64,000 nt of DNA from an uncultured Bacteroidota bacterium (GCA_902515395.1 CABXUL010000001.1:51494-115493), one strand, 5' to 3'; shown: positions 22,701-30,274, counted from the stretch's first letter. Notes: generated from the letters alone by a model not told the origin. A program made the numbers and translations.

Positions 22701-22883
22701 ATAATTTCCATTGAAATCTGTGGTAGTTCCTGTATTTGTACCTTTAATTACAACATTAACTCCAGGTAAAGGGATCCCAGATTCATCAGATATTACCCCA
22801 GTAATATTCTGTTGAGCATATGTGAAATATGGCATAAATAAAAGAAATATAACCATCACAAGATGATTGAAAGTTATTTTCAT
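19800..22883 (-). CDS. SusC/RagA family TonB-dependent receptor
   Basis: Carboxypeptidase D-like repeat (GVISDESGIPLPGVNVVIKGTNTGTTTDFNG), DELDEVVLTGYGT, plug domain, SIDVLKDASAGAIYGARAAGGVVIIKTK. Confidence 0.97.
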   Translation of the reverse strand: MKITFNHLVMVIFLLFMPYFTYAQQNITGVISDESGIPLPGVNVVIKGTNTGTTTDFNGNYSINASDTDILTFSFVGFIDKEIEVGNAESFNLSLQMGSDELDEVVLTGYGTTKRANLTNSVSKLNTESLVDRPIMTLGEAFSGQLAGVYAQQSSGLPGAEFNIKVRGTNSITSGSNPLYIIDGMPVESMRDINIGDVESIDVLKDASAGAIYGARAAGGVVIIKTKQAKTGETKIDLDVYTGMEAIAPGNALDMLSGPEYIEYREWGQTLRYINDNGGVYDGTTIGERSNKYHPRRWWYTNPDDIADTNWQEAITQQAIRRNYQVSIFKGVEGGNFMISSNYNATDGLVVNTKYERFSFRANGNYNINDIVSAGLSLSTTVSRENGRREAERKEGAYMRAIVADPTIPVDFNHRNHPLGLIDNPNPVLQMLNIKDFGKRKRSLVTSYISIQPIEGLDIKGQFGFDIEDFTYDWFKPMWVNKKARREARNEHRNDNKFLYQLTATYNLSIGSHNLDFLVGASAEEQDWEYTFLDSWDFGSDDIQTFNAATAFRNWDDYEMEASLQSYFGRAVYNFDDKYLVNFTIRRDGSSKFGENNKWGVFPAASVAWRLSNDIIDNPNINQLKIRASWGQAGNDRIGAYSSFGQLSGSNYSFGNSLSYGFAPSTASNPDLSWETTTTQGLGIDFGFFGNKIYGSLDYYKNVTSDVLLEVELPAVTGLTQASVLNSGEVENWGWELELNTNNIDKEDFFWSSSLNFTNNENKVTKLGYGIDQIIGTSRNQPTHRTMVGRPLHSYYMYKTDGIYSESDISNPSEDRPLIKNAVPGNPAIADTDSDGAIGIGDRTELGNNTPDYIIGFTNTFRYKNFDARILTTAILDFKAYWFFGRYADAGQQGRNQLSIWANGARRLPSTNGVPTGEAYTAGNGTYFKEEGGRLPDFTDRWLYDGDYIRLKNITIGYTFDKEIIDQIGMKNLRLYMSADNVLNSTKYPGGNPEANNSEVENTLTTGVDYAGYPLSRVVTFGLRATF

Positions 22884-23066
22884 AATTTGAAATATTTAGT
22901 TAATTATTTATTTCTCGTGTGGGGACACGAACACTAAATATAATGTTTTTAAATAAACTATAAAATGTTTTATATTTTCAAATCATTTTAACATACTTTC
23001 TGGATAGATTGCTTTTAAATTACAATCTTCAGAAACTTTATTAAATTTTGATTAAAAAAACATCAT

Positions 23067-24191
23067 TTGGACCTATGTAACTTTTTGGGAATATTCATTT
23101 CACTTTCAGTATCAATTTTTGTCATGTGGATCGCGAAGTTCAAGAATAAAATCGTTCAAACCATACTCCATTGGTTGCCTGCAATTCTTCTAACCTTTCT
23201 TATTCCTGGCTTAGTCTCTTTTATTTTTAATCTATCGCTAGAAAATATCGTTTTGCATGATTGGAGTAAGGCCTACATATACCCTATTACAATTTTTTGT
23301 ATTATGAGTTCTATGTCTCTAGCTCAATTAAAAATTGTAGGACTAAAACCTCTACTACTATTTTTAATTGGGTCTTTTACAATTGCAGTTATCCCTGCAC
23401 TATTATTTATGCTTTACTATATTGGAACTGAGGAGATGGTCGATTTATGGAAAGGTATCATCCCTATTGTAGGGAGTTGGATTGGTGGAAGCTCAAGTAT
23501 GCTAGTTCTTAAAGAATATGTAGCTATTAGAGAAGATCTTTTTTTATCAGTTTTACTTTTAGATAATATGATACAAAATATAGTAATGATTTTTTTATTT
23601 CAAATCATTCGAAGAACAGGTGAATTAAACCGAAAATTTAGTATATCTCAATCCATTGATTTCATGGAACATCAGTTGGAGGAAAAGCCTAAATCCAAAA
23701 AACCCTTTTTATCTGTTTTTATTGCAATTGTTTTAACAGCTGGGGTAGTAGCCATGAAATTCAGTTTTATCACTAATGTTATCATCCTCTCAATTTTGGG
23801 ATTGATCATTGGAAATGTTTTAAAGTTTTGGTCTTTTAATATCAATTTGAAAATAGGTTCAATTGGTATCATTCTGATCATGTCTATTTTGGGGCTCAAG
23901 CTCAAGTTTAATGACTTTGAATTACCATGGGTCTTGATACTCTTTATGATCAACTGGATGATAATTAATATTTTAGTGATTGCCTATTTCAATTATAAGC
24001 TCAAAATTTCCATGGCTTGGGGCCCTATTGCCATGATGGCGAATATAGGAGGGATATCCACTTCTCCTGCATTAGCCTCGGCCTATAATGAAAAACTTAT
24101 GCCCCATGCAGTGGTTTTAGCAATAGTGAGTATGGCTACTGGGACTTTTTGGGGGTTTCTTACCACCTTTTTGATCGAATTGCAACTTTAG
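23067..24191 (+). CDS. DUF819 family membrane protein
   Basis: Polytopic; VGSWIGGSSSMLVLKEY, ANIGGISTSPALASAYNEKLMPHAVVLAIVSMATGTFWG. Confidence 0.8.
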   Translation: MDLCNFLGIFISLSVSIFVMWIAKFKNKIVQTILHWLPAILLTFLIPGLVSFIFNLSLENIVLHDWSKAYIYPITIFCIMSSMSLAQLKIVGLKPLLLFLIGSFTIAVIPALLFMLYYIGTEEMVDLWKGIIPIVGSWIGGSSSMLVLKEYVAIREDLFLSVLLLDNMIQNIVMIFLFQIIRRTGELNRKFSISQSIDFMEHQLEEKPKSKKPFLSVFIAIVLTAGVVAMKFSFITNVIILSILGLIIGNVLKFWSFNINLKIGSIGIILIMSILGLKLKFNDFELPWVLILFMINWMIINILVIAYFNYKLKISMAWGPIAMMANIGGISTSPALASAYNEKLMPHAVVLAIVSMATGTFWGFLTTFLIELQL

Positions 24192-24281
24192 ACTTCTATT
24201 TTGCGACCATTTGACTTTCTCTAATATCAATCTTAAAAACAAAAAAGATATGACAATAAATCATCTATAAATGTTAGTTTG

Positions 24282-24341
24282 ACCTATTTAAGAGGATTAG
24301 AAGTTCAAGAACTTAAAGAGGAGGATATACCCATGATTTAG
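24282..24341 (+). repeat. Degenerate coding-tail repeat, copy 1 (TYLRGLEVQELKEEDIPMI*)
   Basis: Frame ACC TAT TTA AGA GGA TTA GAA GTT CAA GAA CTT AAA GAG GAG GAT ATA CCC ATG ATT TAG; reading continues upstream in frame. Confidence 0.7.
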
Positions 24342-24541
24342 ACTTTAAAATAATATGTATCATTATAAATATCTTTACCTAAATTTTAATTAAAAGATCT
24401 CCCCATTCTTGTTTTAGTTCATAAGTTTGATAAGGTTTTTAAATAACATTGAAAAACTATGAAATTAAAATGATATTATAAGGTTAGTTTATTAGAGGTA
24501 AGTATATTTTGAGTATCAAATTAATATAAATAAGTAGTTTT

Positions 24542-25402
24542 ATGGATAAACCTAGAAAGGATAATAGAGGCCTTATAATTCCCAAAATAATAATTTTTTC
24601 CTTAAAAATTTTGGATTTTATTAGCCCATATTTATGTATGCGTTTTGCTGGGTATCTTTGGACAAAACCGCTGAAATATAAAATTTCTAAAAGAGAAATT
24701 CCAATTATTAAATCAAGTAAAATTTCGACAGTAAAAATTAAAGAAATTGGTAAAGAAATTAAACTTTACAGGTGGAAAGGAAAGGGACCGAAAATTTTAT
24801 TGGTACATGGTTGGAGTGGAAGAGCAACCAGTATGTACTTTATAATAGAAAAATTAATTGAAAATAATTATGATGTTTATTCCTTTGATGCTCCGGCCCA
24901 TGGAAATTCACCAACAATTACATCAAATATACCCGAGTTTATAGCATGTATAAAAGAATTATCCTCATCTATAAAATCTTTTAATGGAATAATAGGTCAT
25001 TCAGGTGGAGCATTTGCTTCAATTTACTACACCTCAATTTATAAGAATAAGCTTAAAAAATTAGTACTTATTAGTCCTTTCAATAGCGTGTATGAGATTT
25101 TTCATGGCTTCTTCAAACAAATAAATGTAAGTAAAAAAGTAGGTGATTTAATGATTAGTTTTTACAGTAAAAAAACCGGAATCATGATAGATGAAGATTT
25201 GTCTGTTCATAAATTTGCTAGGCTCTTAAAATCTGAAACATTGATTATTCATGATGAGAATGATAAGGAGATTTCCATTCAGAATTCAAAGTTAATCAAA
25301 TCAAATATCAAAAATATACAGGCATATTTTACAAAAGGCCTAGGTCATAGAAGAATATTAAGAGATGAATCCGTTACAAAAAAAATCTTAGATTTTCTAT
25401 AG
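24542..25402 (+). CDS. Alpha/beta hydrolase
   Basis: ILLVHGWSGRATSMYFI, FDAPAHGNSP, GIIGHSGGAFAS nucleophile elbow, LGHRRIL. Confidence 0.85.
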   Translation: MDKPRKDNRGLIIPKIIIFSLKILDFISPYLCMRFAGYLWTKPLKYKISKREIPIIKSSKISTVKIKEIGKEIKLYRWKGKGPKILLVHGWSGRATSMYFIIEKLIENNYDVYSFDAPAHGNSPTITSNIPEFIACIKELSSSIKSFNGIIGHSGGAFASIYYTSIYKNKLKKLVLISPFNSVYEIFHGFFKQINVSKKVGDLMISFYSKKTGIMIDEDLSVHKFARLLKSETLIIHDENDKEISIQNSKLIKSNIKNIQAYFTKGLGHRRILRDESVTKKILDFL

Positions 25403-25519
25403 GAGGATATGCCGATACTTTAAATGAATAGCTTAAAGTCTAATCTTAAATACCATTATCTATTGTTTAAGTGTTTTAAACGTCTAATTTTCTGGGGGTG
25501 TAATTTTGTAATTATAAAG

Positions 25520-25855
25520 TTATGTAGCAACTAAAATATCACTAGTATTTTTTCTTATTGAAAAAACTTGTCCATGAAGTGAAGCTTGTGCAAAATTTTC
25601 TCCTACTTGCGTCCATGCCAAACCCGTAAATTCTCCAGCATCTTTGGTGTCCATTTTATTTGTAAAAACATAGGATAAATAAACTCGTCCATATTCTCCT
25701 GCTTCGCCAGAAACATTCATTTGGTTACTGTCAACTCCTAAAGTTACTGAATCAACAGTAAAGTCAGCTTTGAACATATTCTTACCCAAAGGGATGTCTT
25801 GTCCTAATATAAAACTACAAAATAGGACTGATACAAATAATAATAATTTTTTCAT
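25520..25855 (-). CDS. Small secreted hypothetical protein
   Basis: Signal peptide MKKLLLFVSVLFCSFILGQ; shared leader sequence upstream. Confidence 0.6.
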   Translation of the reverse strand: MKKLLLFVSVLFCSFILGQDIPLGKNMFKADFTVDSVTLGVDSNQMNVSGEAGEYGRVYLSYVFTNKMDTKDAGEFTGLAWTQVGENFAQASLHGQVFSIRKNTSDILVAT

Positions 25856-25895
25856 TTTAAATAATTTATGGTTAATGATCTATTAATATATCAAA

Positions 25896-25922
25896 ACTTA
25901 CAAAAGGGGTTAGAAGTACCTG
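25896..25922 (+). repeat. Coding-tail repeat, copy 3 (TYKRG then frameshift; LEVP)
   Basis: ACTTACAAAAGGGGTTAGAAGTACCTG; one base short relative to copy 5. Confidence 0.6.
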
Positions 25923-25946
25923 TAATTAAATTATCTATGGATAATC

Positions 25947-26648
25947 TTAATTAACCTCAGAAGGAATTAGGACTAATATTTCCCTCAAATCTTTTTCAAT
26001 AGCATTAATAATATTCTTATACCTATTCATCAAGGTTATAGAGTGAGAATAAAATTGTATTAAATCCTGAGAATTATAATACTCTTTACTTACAAAATAA
26101 TCTAAAATATCTTCCTTGTTATAAGTAGTTATAAGCGATGCTTCATCAGAAAATAATTTATTGATTACCCATATTTTTCCGGATGCAGCCTGAATACTTC
26201 TCCAGCCAAATTCATCAATTACATTATCAACTGCATCTTTCCTACTAAAAGCGTGCTCATAAACGTACATTAATTTTGCCTTTAAATTTCTATCTATAAT
26301 TAATTCAAGAGAGCCTGTTGTTAATAATTGATTATATACCCCATCACGAGGAAAATAGGAGATATTCATTGACCTTAATTTTGAAAAATTTTGTGCAATA
26401 ATTTTTTTTTCTGCTTTTTCATCTGATAAAAAATCATTCATCAAATAAATTGCAGAATCAAGAGATTCATTTAAAATACTTCCGACTTCATTTATCTGAT
26501 TAAGGTCTTCCTCAATTGAAAAGGATAACTCTTTCATCAGTGCATCTTTTAATTCAATTTTTGATTGTTCAACTCGGTAAGATTCTAAAAAAAATGCAGA
26601 GAGTACACTAAAGAAAATTAAAACTCCCTCAATAAAATATTTTTTCAT
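25947..26648 (-). CDS. Hypothetical membrane-anchored protein (DUF6090-like)
   Basis: N-terminal TM FIEGVLIFFSVLSAFFLES followed by a helical domain; family tentative. Confidence 0.6.
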   Translation of the reverse strand: MKKYFIEGVLIFFSVLSAFFLESYRVEQSKIELKDALMKELSFSIEEDLNQINEVGSILNESLDSAIYLMNDFLSDEKAEKKIIAQNFSKLRSMNISYFPRDGVYNQLLTTGSLELIIDRNLKAKLMYVYEHAFSRKDAVDNVIDEFGWRSIQAASGKIWVINKLFSDEASLITTYNKEDILDYFVSKEYYNSQDLIQFYSHSITLMNRYKNIINAIEKDLREILVLIPSEVN

Positions 26649-26684
26649 TTTCTATAGATTATAATTCACTTTACTAAAATAATA

Positions 26685-26704
26685 AAACCTACAAAAGGGG
26701 GTGA
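26685..26704 (+). repeat. Coding-tail repeat, copy 4 (fragment)
   Basis: AACCTACAAAAGGGGGTGA = TYKRG*; truncated right after this. Confidence 0.5.
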
Positions 26705-26706
26705 AT

Positions 26707-26729
26707 AAAAAACCCTCCACTTGGGAGGG
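26707..26729 (-). terminator. Terminator downstream of the 26758-27495 gene
   Basis: On the minus strand, CCCTCC-caagt-GGAGGG then TTTTTT. Confidence 0.65.
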
Positions 26730-26757
26730 CAATTAATTATTATTAATAGTGATTAAA

Positions 26758-27495
26758 TTAGTCCCTTGGAGAACTTAATTCAGGCATATAGGTATGATGT
26801 CTTGTCATTCCCCAATCCTCAACCATTGACTCCCTGTACTTGTTATAATCCATTTCCCAGGCCTTATCTCCAAATAGTTCTTTGTAAGTAGATTTGATTT
26901 TAGGTACTTCATTCTCCCTCCAATTTTGTTCTTCTTCATAAGACTTGTAAAGATATCTAATCATAACTACGTTTGGTCTTGAACCACCAGAAATCAAACT
27001 AAAAACACCTCTGTTGTATGGCTGTTGCATTTTTTCAAGTACTTCTTTTATACGATATCTAAATGTCCAAAAGTCTTTTCTTCTACTATACTTATAACTT
27101 ACAAAAACAATTCTTCTATGATTTACTCCATCATAGTTTCCTGTTATATAACTTGCTTTATTATTTCTTCTCCAAGTATATTGAGTCCCAGAAGTGTGAG
27201 GTACATTCTTAAACCAATATTCATTTCCTTTCTTATTTTGATAATCAAGTTCACTAAGGTCCTCAGCAAGTCTGACACGAGAATAATTCATCGCATTAGG
27301 TCCTGTCAATATTTTGAATGTAAACCACTTTTCTTTTGAACCTTTTCCATTAAACATTTGAGTTTTTTTTGCTACTGCACTTTCAAATTCTTTCACATTT
27401 TCAGTTTCCACATATAAAACTCTTGTTTGTATTATTTGAGAGTTTAAATTGGCACATAAAGAAAAAAGAAAGAGTGTATAAAATATTCTTTTCAT
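26758..27495 (-). CDS. Secreted hypothetical protein
   Basis: Signal peptide MKRIFYTLFLFSLCANLNSQ; no family recognised. Confidence 0.6.
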   Translation of the reverse strand: MKRIFYTLFLFSLCANLNSQIIQTRVLYVETENVKEFESAVAKKTQMFNGKGSKEKWFTFKILTGPNAMNYSRVRLAEDLSELDYQNKKGNEYWFKNVPHTSGTQYTWRRNNKASYITGNYDGVNHRRIVFVSYKYSRRKDFWTFRYRIKEVLEKMQQPYNRGVFSLISGGSRPNVVMIRYLYKSYEEEQNWRENEVPKIKSTYKELFGDKAWEMDYNKYRESMVEDWGMTRHHTYMPELSSPRD

Positions 27496-27534
27496 TTTAA
27501 ATAATTTATGGTTAATAAATGCTAATATAACAAA

Positions 27535-27594
27535 ACTTACAAAAGGGGATTAGAAGTACCATAACTTAAGGAGGAGGATTTGCCTATGGTTTAG
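27535..27594 (+). repeat. Coding-tail repeat, copy 5 (TYKRGLEVP*LKEEDLPMV*)
   Basis: ACT TAC AAA AGG GGA TTA GAA GTA CCA TAA CTT AAG GAG GAG GAT TTG CCT ATG GTT TAG. Confidence 0.7.
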
Positions 27595-27687
27595 CTATTG
27601 TTATTGCTGTACTTTTGTTTGGCTTAACTATTTCTCTTCCTCCAGTTTTTTTACCTTTTGGTCATTATCTATTTTTATATTTTAGAT

Positions 27688-28275
27688 TTAGAAGTCAACT
27701 ATTGGAGATAACGTTTCCTCTAATGTTACATTTGTTGTTGATGCATTATAAATAACTCTATTTTGGGAGTTTCTAATAATAATACTCTTAATTGAATTAA
27801 CCCCTTCATCAGATAATCTAAAATATAAGTAAAGCCAATCATCATTTTTTATATCTCTTAAAAATCTTGAATTTTTTCTAAATTTTTTCTTGTCATAAGT
27901 TGCAGGGTTAAGAATACTAAATGGAGAGTTTAAAAGTAGTTGCTCAAAATTTCTATATGTACCTCTATTAGAAGACTTTTTTCCACTTAGATGTACATAT
28001 GTAACTCCAACTAATGCAATAGTTGTGTAATTATTTAAGTCTGTAGTTAATGGTATTTTAATTTCTTGTCCGGCAGGAGCCATTAGATTGGCTCTTGCAG
28101 CGCCATCCTGTCCACGGTTGTGCTGATTCTCCATCATAATGTACATCTTACTAATTGCATTTTGAGAGTTCTGTCTAATAAAATCTGTAGCTTGAGTTGA
28201 ATAATTATTCTGAACTTGAACCTGCCCAAAAGAAATAACAGGAACTATTAGTAAAAGAACTATTAGCTTTTTCAT
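27688..28275 (-). CDS. Secreted hypothetical protein
   Basis: Signal peptide MKKLIVLLLIVPVISFGQ. Confidence 0.6.
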   Translation of the reverse strand: MKKLIVLLLIVPVISFGQVQVQNNYSTQATDFIRQNSQNAISKMYIMMENQHNRGQDGAARANLMAPAGQEIKIPLTTDLNNYTTIALVGVTYVHLSGKKSSNRGTYRNFEQLLLNSPFSILNPATYDKKKFRKNSRFLRDIKNDDWLYLYFRLSDEGVNSIKSIIIRNSQNRVIYNASTTNVTLEETLSPIVDF

Positions 28276-28292
28276 ACTACTAAAATAACAAA

Positions 28293-28352
28293 ACCTACAA
28301 AAGGGGGGGAGAAGTTCCTGAACTTAAAGAGGAGGATATGCCTTTTATTTAG
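28293..28352 (+). repeat. Coding-tail repeat, copy 6 (TYKRGGEVPELKEEDMPFI*)
   Basis: ACC TAC AAA AGG GGG GGA GAA GTT CCT GAA CTT AAA GAG GAG GAT ATG CCT TTT ATT TAG. Confidence 0.7.
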
Positions 28353-28561
28353 TTTACAATTATTGTACCAACCATACCTGCGTGAAGTGTGCATTGATAG
28401 TAATAGGTTCCTGCTGATATTGGAGTAAAGGATACAAAACTGCTAGATGCTCCATTATTCGTAATGCCACGTAAGACTACTGATTCAGTTCCACTGCCCA
28501 ATGACATACAAATACAAATCGTCCAATAGTAATTTTTATTATATTGGTGATTATTAACCAT
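28349..28561 (-). pseudogene. C-terminal fragment of a cupredoxin/plastocyanin-like gene
   Basis: Ends ...ISAGTYYYQCTLHAGMVGTIIVN (Cu-ligand C..H..M signature) but has no signal peptide or upstream ligand region; its 5' side abuts the leader of the next gene. Confidence 0.55.
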
Positions 28562-28574
28562 AAATTATTTAAAA

Positions 28575-29078
28575 ATGAAAAAGCTATTATTAGTTTTTGT
28601 TTGGGTATTGTCAATTCCATTTTCATTCGGACAAAACATAATTGGTGAAAAAGTACTTACCATTAAAGCCTCCACAGGAGACTACTCTAAACCGGGGAAT
28701 TTTTTAAACCTTCAGACATTATACGCTCCATACGTAGATGGGAAAGTTAACGGTATTTTTGATGGAAAGGTTTTGCCAATTGGTGGTGATATGCCTGATT
28801 ATTATGAAAAAAATGGGATGTGGTTTATGGAACTGGATATAGATATGATCCTTCTCACAGACGAAAATGAAAAAATTTATTGTAAGGCGACCGGGGTTTT
28901 AAATCTTGAATTAGACACTTTTAAAGCACAAAAGTTTCAAACCCAATGGAGATTCAGAACATCAAGTGAAAAGTATAGTTTTCTAAACGAATTAATGGGA
29001 GTTGGATTTGGGAAGTTTTTACCTGAGGGTTCAAAATATGGACTTCAACACGATATTTACAAAATCACTAAATCTTAA
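28575..29078 (+). CDS. Secreted hypothetical protein
   Basis: Signal peptide MKKLLLVFVWVLSIPFSFGQ; preceded by the ATTAACCATAAATTATTTAAA leader. Confidence 0.6.
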   Translation: MKKLLLVFVWVLSIPFSFGQNIIGEKVLTIKASTGDYSKPGNFLNLQTLYAPYVDGKVNGIFDGKVLPIGGDMPDYYEKNGMWFMELDIDMILLTDENEKIYCKATGVLNLELDTFKAQKFQTQWRFRTSSEKYSFLNELMGVGFGKFLPEGSKYGLQHDIYKITKS

Positions 29079-29089
29079 AATTATTTAAA

Positions 29090-29551
29090 ATGAAAAATAT
29101 CTTATTCTTAATATTGCTTCCACTATTAGTTTTTTCTCAACAACCAAGGAATATGAAAGGAGTGAAAAAAGCTGATGCTAGAATTATTGATTTACTTGAA
29201 AATTATGGAAAAGCTTATGAATATAAGGATATTGAAAGTATCGCAAGTTACTTTGACTATCCAACCACCTTCAAAGCTCCGATTGGGAATATAATTTTAA
29301 AAGACAAAGAAGAACTAATCAAATTTTATAAGGTAGCGAGAAGTGCCGAAGTAGTTGGTGATGACTATTGGTATTCACTTTATAAAAAAATTAAACCCAT
29401 ATGGATAAATAAAGATTTATGCATTATGGATGCATTTTACAACTGATATGGCAAAAAATATAACTTGGTTCACGAAGGGAGAGCTCTTTATATGTTCAGA
29501 AAAACAGAAAATAGCTGGAAAATTTTCGATGTAACTATAGTCCCCAATTAA
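29090..29551 (+). pseudogene. SnoaL/NTF2-like secreted protein interrupted by in-frame TGA
   Basis: ORF 29090-29446 stops at TGA (29444-29446), but the same frame continues YGKKYNLVHEGRALYMFRKTENSWKIFDVTIVPN* to 29551, a plausible domain end. Confidence 0.65.
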
Positions 29552-29577
29552 TAATAGATTTTATAGTAAATAAGATC

Positions 29578-29597
29578 AGTGCCAAATGAGTGCCAAA
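29578..29597. repeat. 11-bp-period tandem AGTGCCAAA(TG) x2
   Basis: AGTGCCAAATGAGTGCCAAA, ~100 bp from the 3' end of tRNA-Asn. Confidence 0.6.
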
Positions 29598-29631
29598 AAA
29601 TTGACTAAATTTATATTAAACTAAATTGTAA

Positions 29632-29661
29632 GAAAAAACCCCTACTTAACGTAAGGGTTGA
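29632..29661 (-). terminator. Likely terminator of tRNA-Asn
   Basis: AACCCCTAC-ttaac-GTAAGGGTT hairpin (one mismatch) with T tract on the minus strand. Confidence 0.5.
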
Positions 29662-29694
29662 ATTTTAATGGGTTTGTAAGCGGTTACTTGCTTG

Positions 29695-29768
29695 CTCCTC
29701 CTCTTGGGCTCGAACCAAGGACCCTCTGATTAACAGTCAGATGCTCTAACCAACTGAGCTAAGGAGGA
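29695..29768 (-). tRNA. tRNA-Asn (anticodon GTT)
   Basis: Minus strand TCCTCCTTAGCTCAGTTGGTTAGAGCATCTGACTGTTAATCAGAGGGTCCTTGGTTCGAGCCCAAGAGGAGGA; cloverleaf with anticodon loop CTGTTAA. Confidence 0.95.
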
Positions 29769-30155
29769 ATTAATCCTAAATATAAAGGCTACTAGAGGTT
29801 TTTTAAGTTATGATAGCTAATTAATAACTCTCATTTGCATACGAATTTACATTAATCCAAAAAAAGTATGAAACTATATCAACCTTTAAATAGGCAAGCA
29901 AATATAATACAAAAGAGCGTAATCTATAAACCCTATTAATAACATAATTTTATGAGAGGTTTTTAAAAATAATATCATAAAAGCTGAATTAAAATTTTTA
30001 TATAATTGGAACAAAAACTTTTAATAATAACAAACTCTTGTGAAATTGAATTGTTTAAACCTTAAAATATTTGGAGCTTAACGGTAATTTGAATAACACT
30101 AGAGAGTATATCTTCCGCTTTACTCTATTTATATAATAAGTTTCGTAAGAATTAG

Positions 30156-30163
30156 TAAATTTG
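30156..30163 (+). promoter_or_regulatory. Bacteroidota -7-like element TAAATTTG
   Basis: Matches TAnnTTTG; 22 bp upstream of the Cys-rich micro-ORF. Confidence 0.45.
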
Positions 30164-30184
30164 TTGAAATAAAAAAATACTAAA

Positions 30185-30274
30185 ATGTGTAATTGTAATT
30201 GTGATCCCTGTAAAGCGGAAAGTTGTGTGGAGTGTATTTGTGAGCCTTGTTCCTGTTCTAGCTGTGACTGCTAA
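30185..30274 (+). CDS. 29-aa Cys-rich metallothionein-like micro-protein
   Basis: MCNCNCDPCKAESCVECICEPCSCSSCDC*; 11 of 29 residues are Cys in CxC/CxxC spacing; not in the supplied ORF track. Confidence 0.65.
   Translation: MCNCNCDPCKAESCVECICEPCSCSSCDC

Noticed and set aside
25403-25423. Copy 2 of the coding tail (GAGGATATGCCGATACTTTAA) as a full repeat
   Set aside because: Only ~6 codons match and it directly follows the hydrolase stop; kept only as weak support, not listed as a feature.
29444-29446. TGA as selenocysteine codon
   Set aside because: No SECIS-like hairpin evident and the protein family (NTF2/SnoaL-like) has no reason to use Sec; point mutation is simpler.
24192-29768. Direct repeat of the tRNA-Asn 3' end at the far side of the island (att pair)
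   Set aside because: The purine string AAGAGGAGGA is shared between the tail repeats and the tRNA 3' end, but in opposite orientation and only ~10 nt; no convincing attL found near 24.2 kb.
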